DNA of 35,258 nt, from the NCBI GenBank assembly GCA_023383055.1, contig JAHDYP010000059.1, forward strand, positions 1 through 35,258, in the 5' to 3' direction. Source of the DNA: Verrucomicrobiota bacterium. Its GTDB lineage: Bacteria; Verrucomicrobiota; Verrucomicrobiia; Limisphaerales; JAHDYP01. The notes beneath the pieces are model-generated. The model was not told the origin of the DNA, ran no database searches, and was given only the letters and a program-made list of their open reading frames with translations. The position numbers were made by a program, and so were the translations under genes. Below, in pieces: positions 24,384-31,933 of the stretch; within the stretch, counting starts at the first letter, position 1; each line of letters begins with the position of its first letter.

Positions 24384-24832
24384 TGGTCGGCGGCGCGGTA
24401 CGTGGCGACGGTGTTGGTGAAAACACCCCGGCTCCCAAAAGCCCAGATGCAATCGACCCGGATCATTTTGAGAGGCGGCGTGGTCGAGATTGTGGTGACG
24501 GTCGTTAGGTTCGTGGCATAGGCGATGTTGGTGCCCGTCACCGGGATGTCGAGCACCTCGACCGTCATCGGGAAGTTGCCGCTCACCAGTTGGTCAAGCG
24601 GCGGGTAGGCCAGTCGATCCCACTTGGCAGCCCTCGCCTGCTCCAACCGCATCACTGCCAGGGACTGCGCCGCGAGAGAATGCGCTGACCATTCGGCGCG
24701 AATCGCGGCCTGGATATAGCCCAACATCATGCCGCTGATTAGGATGCCTCCGATAGCGATCGCCAACACGACTTCCATGAGAGTAAAAGCGCTTATCGCT
24801 CCGGTGTTGCCGATGGATGGTTTCACGAACAT
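24380..24832 (-). CDS. PilV-like minor pilin, operon A
   Basis: This 150-aa protein starts most likely at ATG 24832, which has a GGAG sequence about 5 bases upstream; the frame stays open further upstream with ATG codons at 24865 and beyond. The leader MFVKPSIGNTGAIS leads into AFTLMEVVLAIAIGG, a type IV prepilin helix with Glu at +5. Position -1 is again Ala instead of Gly. The remainder (LAVMRLEQARAAKWDRLAYP) is like PilV/GspI minor pilins. It is the first gene of operon A and overlaps the PilW-like gene by 4 bp. Confidence 0.8.
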   Translation of the reverse strand: MFVKPSIGNTGAISAFTLMEVVLAIAIGGILISGMMLGYIQAAIRAEWSAHSLAAQSLAVMRLEQARAAKWDRLAYPPLDQLVSGNFPMTVEVLDIPVTGTNIAYATNLTTVTTISTTPPLKMIRVDCIWAFGSRGVFTNTVATYRAADQ

Positions 24833-25269
24833 CTTGACTCCATGCCCAAGCAATCTCAGAACCATTCTCACGCCGTGTCGCCGAATGGGGCAGACTTGTC
24901 TTTGGTGTCCCAGCCCCATCGACATCACGCCAAAGATAGAAACTCGCAAAGGAGCAAAAACCGCCATCTGTGAAGGTGTTGAACGGCGACAAACCGCCCG
25001 CAACGATGGGGGAGCGAGCGCTTGACCCTGTCTTGATCTCGAACAGGCGAATCCGACTAACCGCGCCATGACAGGCGTGTCGAGCCGCAGGGCGTTGCGG
25101 GCAGGAATCGCAGCGCCTGGAGCCGTCAACGATAAGCATCATTAATCTCCGTATCGTCACCGCTCCCGGCTTCCGCCGGCTCTCGCTTCCCCGGGTCTTC
25201 CCTTTCTGTTTGACTCACTTACACCGAGTTCGGAGACTCGTCTCGTCTGGTCGGGGATTGGTTTTTGCC
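24833..25269. other. Divergent intergenic region between pilin operon A and a response regulator
   Basis: About 437 bp between the leftward pilin operon A and the rightward receiver-DUF4388 gene. The minus-strand frame of the PilV-like gene remains open here but without resemblance to anything. A short palindrome gagac-tc-gtctc lies at 25233-25244, just upstream of the regulator start. Divergent promoters are expected; no convincing -10/-35 pair was seen. Confidence 0.45.
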
Positions 25270-26052
25270 ATGGGCAGGTTCAATGTGATGGTGCTGGAAG
25301 ACGCGATCGTGACCTCAGTGGTCACGAGCCGGGCGCTGGAGTTGGACTTGCCGGACGCGGCGATTCATCGAGCCCAGTCGCTGTTCGAGGCCCGGCTGTT
25401 GCTCGAGACCTATCCCATCCACTTCTGCATCCTGGATGTTCAATTGCCCGATGGCTGCGGCCTCGATCTCATTCCCGACCTGGTGGCCAAGTATCCCAAT
25501 GCCGGGGTCGTGATCGTGACCGCCTCCGCGTTGCCGGCCCATCGCGATTCCGCTTCCGCCTTCGGCGTGCTTCATTTCATGGAGAAGCCGGTGGACCCGC
25601 GCTGGCTGGGCAGACTGGCAAGGGAATACCGCGATTCGCTCGCGAGTGACGGAGCGACGTCGGACACCTCGTTTGCCGCTTCGCTGAAGCGACTGACGGT
25701 CACGGATATCGTGCAACTGAAATGCCTGGCGCGCGCAACCGTGGGATTGGCCTTCAGCCTCCGGGATTCGCGCCGTGGCTGCATTTACCTCGAAGAGGGG
25801 GAAGTGGTTCACGCCGAAGTGGCGGCGCACCCCAAGACGGAGGCCAAGCAGGGCGTGCCCGCGTTTCGCGAGATCCTCGGTTGGCGAGGTGGAAAAGTGG
25901 AGGAGATCAACTCACTGGCGGAGCAGCGGACCATGGATTGCCGCTGGCAGGAACTGCTGCTGAATACGGTTCAGTGGCTGGATGAATCCGCCGCCCCTCC
26001 GGCGGGAGCTGCCGCTGCGGACGAATCAGACCGTCCGCCAGCCCAAAGTTGA
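25270..26052 (+). CDS. Response regulator: receiver + DUF4388 (PatA-like)
   Basis: This 260-aa cytosolic regulator starts at ATG 25270 (MGRFNVMVLED). The receiver domain has the acidic pair in VLEDA, a probable phospho-acceptor Asp near residue 56 in FCILDVQLPDGCGLD, and the Lys in FMEKPVDP. A DUF4388/PATAN-like domain follows (about residues 140-235: LKRLTVTDIVQLKCLARATV, GCIYLEEGEVVHAEVA, EILGWRGGKVEEI). There is no DNA-binding domain. It is the only plus-strand gene between two pilin operons and is a shorter relative of the regulator at 15627-16718 that lacks the Roadblock-like end. PatA/PixG-type regulators act on type IV pilus systems, so a link to the neighbouring pilins is plausible. 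Confidence 0.82.
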   Translation: MGRFNVMVLEDAIVTSVVTSRALELDLPDAAIHRAQSLFEARLLLETYPIHFCILDVQLPDGCGLDLIPDLVAKYPNAGVVIVTASALPAHRDSASAFGVLHFMEKPVDPRWLGRLAREYRDSLASDGATSDTSFAASLKRLTVTDIVQLKCLARATVGLAFSLRDSRRGCIYLEEGEVVHAEVAAHPKTEAKQGVPAFREILGWRGGKVEEINSLAEQRTMDCRWQELLLNTVQWLDESAAPPAGAAAADESDRPPAQS

Positions 26053-26072
26053 ACTGTCGGAAATTGAATTCC

Positions 26073-26100
26073 GGCGGGCGGTTGAGTTCAAGCCGCCGCC
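26073..26100. terminator. Hairpin between convergent genes, possible bidirectional terminator
   Basis: GC arms ggcggg-cgg (26073-26082) and ccgccgcc (26093-26100) with TTGA/TTCAA around the loop form an imperfect stem. It lies between the stop codons of the converging regulator and 171-aa genes and includes the last codons of the latter. No T tract follows, so the call is weak. Confidence 0.4.
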
Positions 26101-26603
26101 TCTTCCCGGGTGAAGAACCCGGTGTGGCCGGTTTGATGACCTGGCACCGAGAGGAACTCCTGCTCCAGGAGACGTCGTTGGATCGGGCTGATACGGTCTT
26201 TCACCTTGGAGCCGATGAGTTCGCTGCGCAGGAGCACGAACCGGTCGCGCAGCTTCCGGATCACCTCCTCATGATCGATTCTTTGCTGGTCACCGCGCCA
26301 CTGGCGCAGCCCGTTGAGCCCGACCAGGAGCGCATTCCGGGCGCCCATGATGGCAACCAAGAGATCCCGCTCCCGCTGGGTGACATTCGGAAAGAGGAAG
26401 TTGACTTCCAACCCGTGCGTCAGCGAGACGTAATCGTAGAACACCTTGCGCAGTTGGTCGTCTTCTTCGTCATACTGCCGGATCAGCCGGTCCATCGCGA
26501 ACGCCGCGTACTCCGCCGCCGCGATCAGCAGCTCCACAGTGCGCGCGTCGTCGCTGACCCTTGCGAGGGACTTGGTGACTGGCGGAGCATCAAGTGTCAT
26601 CAT
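26088..26603 (-). CDS. Helical protein of unknown function
   Basis: This 171-aa protein lacks a signal peptide or transmembrane segment and reads as mostly alpha-helical and charged: LIAAAEYAAFAMDRLIRQYD, QLRKVFYDYVSLTHGLEV, RERDLLVAIMGARNALLVG, VIRKLRDRFVLLRSELIGS. No family is recognised. A second Met follows the first, so the start could be 26600. It begins 47 bp after pilin operon B ends, on the same strand, and may be its last gene. It converges on the receiver-DUF4388 gene. Four-helix-bundle binding proteins are one guess, but nothing specific supports it. Confidence 0.72.
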   Translation of the reverse strand: MMTLDAPPVTKSLARVSDDARTVELLIAAAEYAAFAMDRLIRQYDEEDDQLRKVFYDYVSLTHGLEVNFLFPNVTQRERDLLVAIMGARNALLVGLNGLRQWRGDQQRIDHEEVIRKLRDRFVLLRSELIGSKVKDRISPIQRRLLEQEFLSVPGHQTGHTGFFTREEAAA

Positions 26604-26650
26604 GTGAGTATTGGTGGTGAAGCAGGTTTCCGACCTTCTGCGAGCCGGGA

Positions 26651-28009
26651 TCAGATTTCGTCCCAGGAGACCGGAAGGTAACCCGAAGCCAGACCGTAAT
26701 CCCCCAACGCCTCGTCGTAGTGGAACTGGACTTTTCCGTTCATCTTCACCGTCTTCGAGATGCTGGCGCCCGCGAAATCGTAATTGTCCTTGCCCCCGCC
26801 GTTCAGCGTGAGGTCAGCCGAGGGGGCGTAGATGGCGCCAGAGAAAGCGCCGTTACCCGAGATTGCGATGCTGGTGTTGCCGGGCAGCCCGAAGTATTGG
26901 AGCCGCAAGGGACTGCCATTTTCGTTCCAGGTGGCGTTGCCGGCAAAGCTGGCGGAGGCGCCGCTCATGTAGACTTTGAGGCTGCCACCGGGCGCGATCT
27001 GCAGGGAATCGTTGCCGGAGAAACCGATCGAGTCCGTCACGTGCAAAACCGCGTCGCCCCGGATCAGGACGGTGCCTCCGAAGCGACTGAGTTGATACTC
27101 CCCGTCGCCGAGCACATAGGTGTAATTGACGCCTCCGATGGTCGCGCTTCCCGGAATCGAGTACCCGCTCTCGAAGGGGGCCTCCACCGGGTCGAACACA
27201 GCGTTCATATCATCGGTGAAAGCGCCGGGCTGCATGCCCTTGCTGTTATTCTTGTGCCATGCGGCGTCACCCACGATTCCGTTGGGGCCGATGGCCACGG
27301 CCCCCCCTTTCCCAGTCGAGACCTTGCCCATGATGTTCGCATTCCCCACATTCAATGAGTTGATCACCCCGGAGTTGGTGGCTATATCTCCTTTGTCCCC
27401 TTTCTTCGCGGGGTCGTACTTCCCGTTGGTGCTTCGGTCGGCATTCATCGAGTGGTAACTGTCGGTGCTCACATTGTTGCCGTTAAGATTGATGGTGTCC
27501 CTCGCCACCATCCCTCTGGCAAACACTGCGTTGCGGATGGTTTGCACCCGGACGCTTCGCTTCAGGTATCCGCTGGCGAAACGGCTGTCCTCCAGGCTCG
27601 GCCCAACCTGGCCTTGAATCATGCCCGCCGAAACGCCCGGACTGAGCGGGACTGGCACATACGCCGTCGAATAGATGACTGGCGTCGGACCGCTGACTTC
27701 GATGGCTACATGACAGTGGCTGTCGTCGATGCGGAGTTCCTTGGCATAGCGACCGTTCACGGGGGTCCAGCCATTGCTGTGCAATTCGCTTACTTCCCGA
27801 TGCCGGAGCTGGGTCAGGGCCTCCTCGACGCCGGCTTCGAGCACGGGGATCGCCGAGTTCCAGGCCAGCGACCGCATGACCGACAGATTCTGGCTGGACA
27901 CCAACACGAGATAACTGGCCAGGGTGAATCCGATGACCAGGCAGGTCAGCAGCGTGACCAGCAATAAGTTGGCTTGCTGCTGGTTTCGTGGATGGAGTTG
28001 GATATGCAT
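26651..28009 (-). CDS. PilX-like protein with DUF7305-like C-terminus, operon B
   Basis: This 452-aa protein has a short N-terminus (MHIQLHPRNQQQ), one hydrophobic helix (LLLVTLLTCLVIGFTLASYL), and then a PilX-type coiled region (LEAGVEEALTQLRHREV). The C-terminal part is a repetitive beta-helix-like domain rich in Gly, Asn and Ser (NGNNVSTDSYHSMNADRST, FSGNDSLQIAPGGSLKVYMS, AIYAPSADLTLNGGG) of the DUF7305 kind found behind PilX-like N-termini. It matches gene three of pilin operon A in topology and position but shares little sequence. It is probably a pilus-tip or adhesin component. Confidence 0.78.
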   Translation of the reverse strand: MHIQLHPRNQQQANLLLVTLLTCLVIGFTLASYLVLVSSQNLSVMRSLAWNSAIPVLEAGVEEALTQLRHREVSELHSNGWTPVNGRYAKELRIDDSHCHVAIEVSGPTPVIYSTAYVPVPLSPGVSAGMIQGQVGPSLEDSRFASGYLKRSVRVQTIRNAVFARGMVARDTINLNGNNVSTDSYHSMNADRSTNGKYDPAKKGDKGDIATNSGVINSLNVGNANIMGKVSTGKGGAVAIGPNGIVGDAAWHKNNSKGMQPGAFTDDMNAVFDPVEAPFESGYSIPGSATIGGVNYTYVLGDGEYQLSRFGGTVLIRGDAVLHVTDSIGFSGNDSLQIAPGGSLKVYMSGASASFAGNATWNENGSPLRLQYFGLPGNTSIAISGNGAFSGAIYAPSADLTLNGGGKDNYDFAGASISKTVKMNGKVQFHYDEALGDYGLASGYLPVSWDEI

Positions 28010-28042
28010 CGGTGATTTGCGGTTTATTTTGACACTTGAGGA

Positions 28043-28597
28043 TCAACGCTTGCGAATGACAACCTTGGCCGATTGCACGCTCTCAGTATTGGCTCGCTCG
28101 CCAAAGATCGACCGGGAACATTCCCAGAAGATCCGGACTTGTTTGCAGGTATCCACGGTCGTAGCTGGCAAAGCCTGCCAATCCGAGCTCGCTTTCCTCT
28201 GGAAATACCCAAACGAGAAGTTGAAGCACTCGCGCAACATCACCCGGACATTCGAACCCTCGGTCCGGGTCACGTTCTCCGTCCGGGGATCGTAACGGTA
28301 GATCACTTCACGGCCACTGCCGCCAAAGGGTGTCACCCAGAGTCTCAGGATACGCTCGTCGCTGCCTGACAGGACCCGGTCGGCCTGGCGAATCTCGCTG
28401 GTCATCTGATCCAAAGCGCCCCGGCTCAAGTTATCCAAGTCCACATAATTCGTCAGCGCGGCGAAGCTGCGTGCGCTGTAGAAACTCAGTGACATGACGG
28501 CTACGAGGCCGACGCTGCCGATGGCGATAGCAACCAGCAGTTCAACCAGGGTGAACCCGCGACGAGAACGATTAGTAACGATAGCGATGGAGGCCAT
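28043..28597 (-). CDS. PilW-like minor pilin, operon B
   Basis: This 184-aa protein has the canonical prepilin signature RRGFTLVELLVAIAIGSVG near its N-terminus, with Gly at -1, Phe at +1 and Glu at +5. A globular C-terminal region follows (LDNLSRGALDQMTSEIRQAD, RTENVTRTEGSNVRVMLREC). Two Cys late in the protein may form a disulfide. Its start overlaps the end of the PilV-like gene by 26 bp, and it ends 33 bp before the PilX-like gene. In contrast to operon A, the cleavage site is standard. The gene is the PilW position of operon B. Confidence 0.85.
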   Translation of the reverse strand: MASIAIVTNRSRRGFTLVELLVAIAIGSVGLVAVMSLSFYSARSFAALTNYVDLDNLSRGALDQMTSEIRQADRVLSGSDERILRLWVTPFGGSGREVIYRYDPRTENVTRTEGSNVRVMLRECFNFSFGYFQRKASSDWQALPATTVDTCKQVRIFWECSRSIFGERANTESVQSAKVVIRKR

Positions 28598-29036
28598 AAC
28601 GAGAGACGTAGGTTGACATTGAACGGCGCCTTAGTGTGCCACCAGACATCCAGCTCGCCTGCACGGTGACCAACCTGATGTCTGCCGCGTACGCGGCATC
28701 TGTGACGGGAGAAGTCTCGGGAATCTCAATCCGCAGATCGTAGCTCAAACCCGAAACCAAATCCGATTCCGGCGCGTAAAACGGCTCCGTCATGTGTCTT
28801 TGCATCTGGCCCAACTCCTCCCAGGTCAGCAGCCGGAGCGTTTCCGTCTTCTCCTGCAGGATTTGCGTGGCGCGGAGGTTTTCCCTGGCCAGTTGGATCA
28901 GCCCGAAGCCGGCGGTGATGCCGACGTAAAACACGGTGAACATGATCGCCAACAGGACGATGCCGACCAGGGCTTCCACGAGCGTGAAGCCTGATCGGGT
29001 GGCGGCCCATTTTCTTTCGGTAATGGCTGTCTTCAT
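28572..29036 (-). CDS. PilV-like minor pilin, operon B
   Basis: This 154-aa protein has a basic leader (MKTAITERKWAATRS) and a canonical prepilin helix, GFTLVEALVGIVLLAIMF, with Gly at -1 and Glu at +5. The C-terminal half (LRATQILQEKTETLRLLTW, RLVTVQASWMSGGTLRRRSM) matches the PilV/GspI type. It is the first gene of operon B, downstream of a possible promoter at 29142-29147. Prepilin peptidase and assembly ATPase genes are not in the window. Confidence 0.85.
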   Translation of the reverse strand: MKTAITERKWAATRSGFTLVEALVGIVLLAIMFTVFYVGITAGFGLIQLARENLRATQILQEKTETLRLLTWEELGQMQRHMTEPFYAPESDLVSGLSYDLRIEIPETSPVTDAAYAADIRLVTVQASWMSGGTLRRRSMSTYVSRYGLHRYRY

Positions 29037-29333
29037 GTTGGACGCTGTTGATCTGTTTCTGGACGCTCGGTGAGCAGTGTGCCTGCCGTCTCATAATTGA
29101 GCAGAGGTGTACGGGGATGGGACAGCGCTCCAACATCTTTGATTATAAACGGTTAGAGGGCAGGCGGGCAGCGCGGACCCATGATGGCCCTGCCCTCCTT
29201 AGATCCGATTGGCCCTACCGCGGTGAGGGAAATCGGACCAGCGCCCGATCGTTGGACCGGGAATCAGAACTCAAACGCAGCGCATCTGCGTGATAGGCGA
29301 GGATGTCGGAAGGGGGAGAGCCTGTGAACGGAT
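29037..29333 (-). promoter_or_regulatory. Upstream region of pilin operon B with a TATAAT box and an inverted repeat
   Basis: On the minus strand a perfect TATAAT lies at 29147-29142, about 95-105 bp before the PilV-like start. No good -35 box was found at 17 bp. Just upstream on that strand an 8-bp inverted repeat, gagggcag (29156-29163) and ctgccctc (29190-29197), could be an operator. The rest of the 297-bp gap has no gene or riboswitch that I can see. Confidence 0.45.
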
Positions 29334-29738
29334 TCAAACAATCGAATCCTCACCAAGCGCCGTCCGTATCGCCGAGAGGACTTCGTCGCGATGGGGCGGT
29401 TTCGCGAAGAAAGCGGTCGCCCCGGCTTCGAGTGCCCGCTGGCGAACGTTTGCGCCGGTTTGGGCGGTGATGACGATGATGGGAGTCTTGACGCCCGCGG
29501 CCATTCGATGCAGCCAATCGATGATGATAAACCCGTCGAAAGTCGGGCTGAACGGGTCGCTTCCCGGCAGGCCGAGGTCCAGGATGATCAGATCGGGGCG
29601 TTCCCTCATCGCCAGACTGACCGCGGCCGAGCCATCCTGCGTCGAAACCACCGTGTATCCTTCCGTCTCAAGAAGTCTGCGCATCAGGGCGAGCGAGATG
29701 GTCTCGTCCTCAACGATCATGATTTTCTTAGTGCCCAT
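29334..29738 (-). CDS. Stand-alone receiver-domain response regulator
   Basis: This 134-aa CheY-like protein starts at ATG 29738 (MGTKKIMIVEDE), preceded by a GAAAGAG-like ribosome-binding stretch; an upstream open extension has no domain likeness. The receiver has the Glu-Asp pair at 10-11, a phospho-acceptor Asp near 54 in LIILDLGLPGSD, Thr in PIIVITAQTGA, and the Lys in FFAKPPHRDE. The loop after LGLPG carries roughly eight extra residues (SDPFSPTF) before DGF, an insertion also seen in some Verrucomicrobiota regulators. There is no output domain. It lies at the head of the neighbourhood of pilin operon B and may serve it. Confidence 0.85.
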   Translation of the reverse strand: MGTKKIMIVEDETISLALMRRLLETEGYTVVSTQDGSAAVSLAMRERPDLIILDLGLPGSDPFSPTFDGFIIIDWLHRMAAGVKTPIIVITAQTGANVRQRALEAGATAFFAKPPHRDEVLSAIRTALGEDSIV

Positions 29739-29917
29739 GCTCTTTCGGGTCGTTGCGTCCAGGATTGTGGCAACAGCCGCCGAAATGGCGCTGACGCAGA
29801 ACCCCTGCCATGGATCGGAACCCGTCTGAGGTCCCGGCGCCCATAGTCGAGGCTCAAGGTCCACCGGCGGAATTTGTCCTGAACGAAGCTCGTTTGAAGC
29901 GCTCGGCGGGATGGCGG

Positions 29918-30469
29918 CTATACGATTTCCCGGTAGACATCCGGGTGAGGGCGAGAGATGACAATGGCGTTGACCAGCACACCGGCCTCGCTGATCAGTT
30001 GCCGGCCGGCGGCCATGGCCGACTGAACCGAACCGACATCGCCGGTCATCGTGCAGTAGGCTTTGCCGCCGAGGGCCATGGCCAGCCGGATTTCCATGAG
30101 CGTCACGGCCGCCGCTTTGGCCGCCGCGTCCGCCGCCTGGATCAAGGCGGCCACATTAAACGATTCCAGAACTCCCAGTGCGCCCGTCGGCTCCACCGGT
30201 TGGCTGCGGCCCAACGCCACGAAAACATCCGGATGCACGTTCGCGATCACAAACTGGTCGATCAGACAGCCGTTGGCGGATTCCGCGCCGGCGGCCACCG
30301 CGCTCTGGACCGCGGCGGTTTCTCCGCCGATGAGCACCATAAACTTGCCGGAGCAGATCGAGCGGGACAGCAACAACCGGACATTGCCGGCCTTCAACAT
30401 GGTGTCCGCCACCAGATACCCGGCGGCCACACTCGACAATTCGATCAAACCGATGGATTTCTCGCTCAT
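29918..30469 (-). CDS. pduT: PduT-like double-BMC-domain shell protein with Fe-S cysteine
   Basis: This 183-aa protein has two tandem BMC folds (about residues 3-90 and 95-180) and forms trimeric pseudohexamers of a microcompartment shell. Cys39 in LLLSRSICSGKFMVLIGGE sits where PduT holds the pore Cys that ligates a 4Fe-4S cluster at the trimer axis. The second fold has GALGVLESFNVAALIQAAD and GDVGSVQSAMAAGRQLI. The start overlaps the PduS-like gene by 4 bp (ATGA). No other shell genes (BMC-H, BMC-P) are in the window, so the complete organelle must come from elsewhere, if it exists. Confidence 0.9.
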   Translation of the reverse strand: MSEKSIGLIELSSVAAGYLVADTMLKAGNVRLLLSRSICSGKFMVLIGGETAAVQSAVAAGAESANGCLIDQFVIANVHPDVFVALGRSQPVEPTGALGVLESFNVAALIQAADAAAKAAAVTLMEIRLAMALGGKAYCTMTGDVGSVQSAMAAGRQLISEAGVLVNAIVISRPHPDVYREIV

Positions 30470-31785
30470 GATGCGGGCTCAAGAATGATCTGCGTTTGGG
30501 TAAGTCCCGTGATGCGTCCTGACAACGGGGCATGAATCAGCGCGCCCATGGCATTGGGTGGCACCACCCCGAGGGCCTGCCCGGCAGCCACCCGATCCCC
30601 CACCTTGACAATCGGTTGGTTGGGGGCGCCGGCGCCCTGCTTAAGCGGCAGAAACAGGCGACGCGGGTGAAGCGGTTCCGCCTCGAAGGGGGCGGGCAGG
30701 TCATAGGCCTGGATGTGCAGCTTGCGGATGAGACTCTTGATCGGCACCCGTCGACCCTCATGCATCGGATGCGGTTTGACCGTGGCCGGGCCGCTCCATT
30801 TCTGGCCTGACCGGCGCATCTCGGCTTTCGCATCGTCGCATGCTTCCTTGGGAAACAGTTCCTCCGGGCAGGCGTACAGGGTGCAGAGACCGCACGAACA
30901 GCACAGGGCCGCCCACTGGTTGAACACGTCCTTGCCGGTGGCGGTGAAGGCGAGGGTTCGCATGACCTGATGCGGTTCGACGGCATAACCGAGCAGATAA
31001 CGGGGACAGTATTCGGTGCAATACCGGCATTGGTCGCAGGCCGACTTGCCGATGCCCGCCTGCGATTTGGGCGGGGTCAGCTTGCGCTGCATGATGCGAT
31101 GTGTGCGGGGCAGTACCACGGCGCCCGTGGTGGTCTTAGTGATCGGCAAATCCAGGTCTTGCGTCGTTTCGCCCATCATCAGCCCGCCAATGCAGAGGAC
31201 GGGGTCGTCCGTGGCCAACCCGCCGGCGGCCGCAATGGCCTCCCGGAACGTGGTGCCGACCGGCACCGTCAGTGTCACCGGGTTTCGAACCGCCCCGGCC
31301 AGCGTGAGGGTTTTGTGCGTGACCGGTTGGCCGGCGGCGGCGGCGGTCACGTTGACCAGCGTCTCGACATTGCAGACCACCACCCCGACCTGCAGCGGAA
31401 TCCCGGCGGGCGGTATGAGCCGCCCCGTCACTCCATACACCAAATCGTACTCGTCCCCGGCCGGGTAGTAATCGCCCAAGTGATGGACCTGGACCTTGGA
31501 GCCGGCGCACGCGGCTTCGACGGTTTCCAGGGCGTGCCGGTTCTTGGCCTTGATCGCAATCATGCCCGTGCGGGCGCCTACGGCGTCCATGGCCAGTTCC
31601 ATCCCGCGCACCAGTTTGGCCGCATGCTGTTCCATGACCACGGCGTCCTTATGGAGCAGGGGCTCGCATTCGGCGCCATTGGCGATCACCGTATCTGCCT
31701 TGGCCGCCAGCTTCACGTGCGTGGGGAACCCGCCCCCGCCGGCGCCGACGACCCCCGCTTCTCGAACTTGGTCTACCAGTGTCAT
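30466..31785 (-). CDS. pduS: PduS-like flavin/Fe-S electron-transfer protein (RnfC family)
   Basis: From ATG 31785 (MTLVDQVREAGVVG, 439 aa) the protein is PduS/RnfC-like. The glycine-rich GAGGGGFPTHVKL and ANGAECEPLL form the flavin/NADH-binding region. A SLBB-like part follows, then two 4Fe-4S motifs: CDQCRYCTEYCP (about 250-261) and CCSCGLCTLYACP (about 295-307). The C-terminus is barrel-sandwich-like (KVGDRVAAGQALGVVPP). PduS reduces cobalamin or passes electrons through the PduT shell pore. The upstream TTG-start frame of 17 residues looks spurious. It overlaps pduT by 4 bp. A minimal redox pair with no diol dehydratase or aldehyde dehydrogenase nearby. Confidence 0.9.
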   Translation of the reverse strand: MTLVDQVREAGVVGAGGGGFPTHVKLAAKADTVIANGAECEPLLHKDAVVMEQHAAKLVRGMELAMDAVGARTGMIAIKAKNRHALETVEAACAGSKVQVHHLGDYYPAGDEYDLVYGVTGRLIPPAGIPLQVGVVVCNVETLVNVTAAAAGQPVTHKTLTLAGAVRNPVTLTVPVGTTFREAIAAAGGLATDDPVLCIGGLMMGETTQDLDLPITKTTTGAVVLPRTHRIMQRKLTPPKSQAGIGKSACDQCRYCTEYCPRYLLGYAVEPHQVMRTLAFTATGKDVFNQWAALCCSCGLCTLYACPEELFPKEACDDAKAEMRRSGQKWSGPATVKPHPMHEGRRVPIKSLIRKLHIQAYDLPAPFEAEPLHPRRLFLPLKQGAGAPNQPIVKVGDRVAAGQALGVVPPNAMGALIHAPLSGRITGLTQTQIILEPAS

Positions 31786-31847
31786 GGTCTGGGCGCAGAT
31801 TAGGGCTTGAACCGCCAAAAACAAACCGATTTTCAATCAGTACGTTG

Positions 31848-31900
31848 CCGGCCACCTCCGGCCCTGCCGGGAGAGCCAGGCAGGACCGGGGTGGGGCCGG
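31848..31900 (-). terminator. Long GC-rich imperfect inverted repeat, possible terminator
   Basis: Outer arms ccggcc (31848-31853) and ggccgg (31895-31900) and inner arms cctgcc / ggcagg pair into a long imperfect stem. It sits between the end of the giant FN3 gene and the start of the PduS-like gene, as a terminator of the former would. No T tract follows. Confidence 0.45.
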
Positions 31901-31933
31901 AAGTTTGAAACTGGTGGGCAGGGCTGGAATTCG

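Noticed and set aside
29037..29333. A possible cyclic-di-GMP riboswitch upstream of pilin operon B
   Set aside because: I looked for the conserved GEMM-type core and did not see it; only a simple inverted repeat is present.
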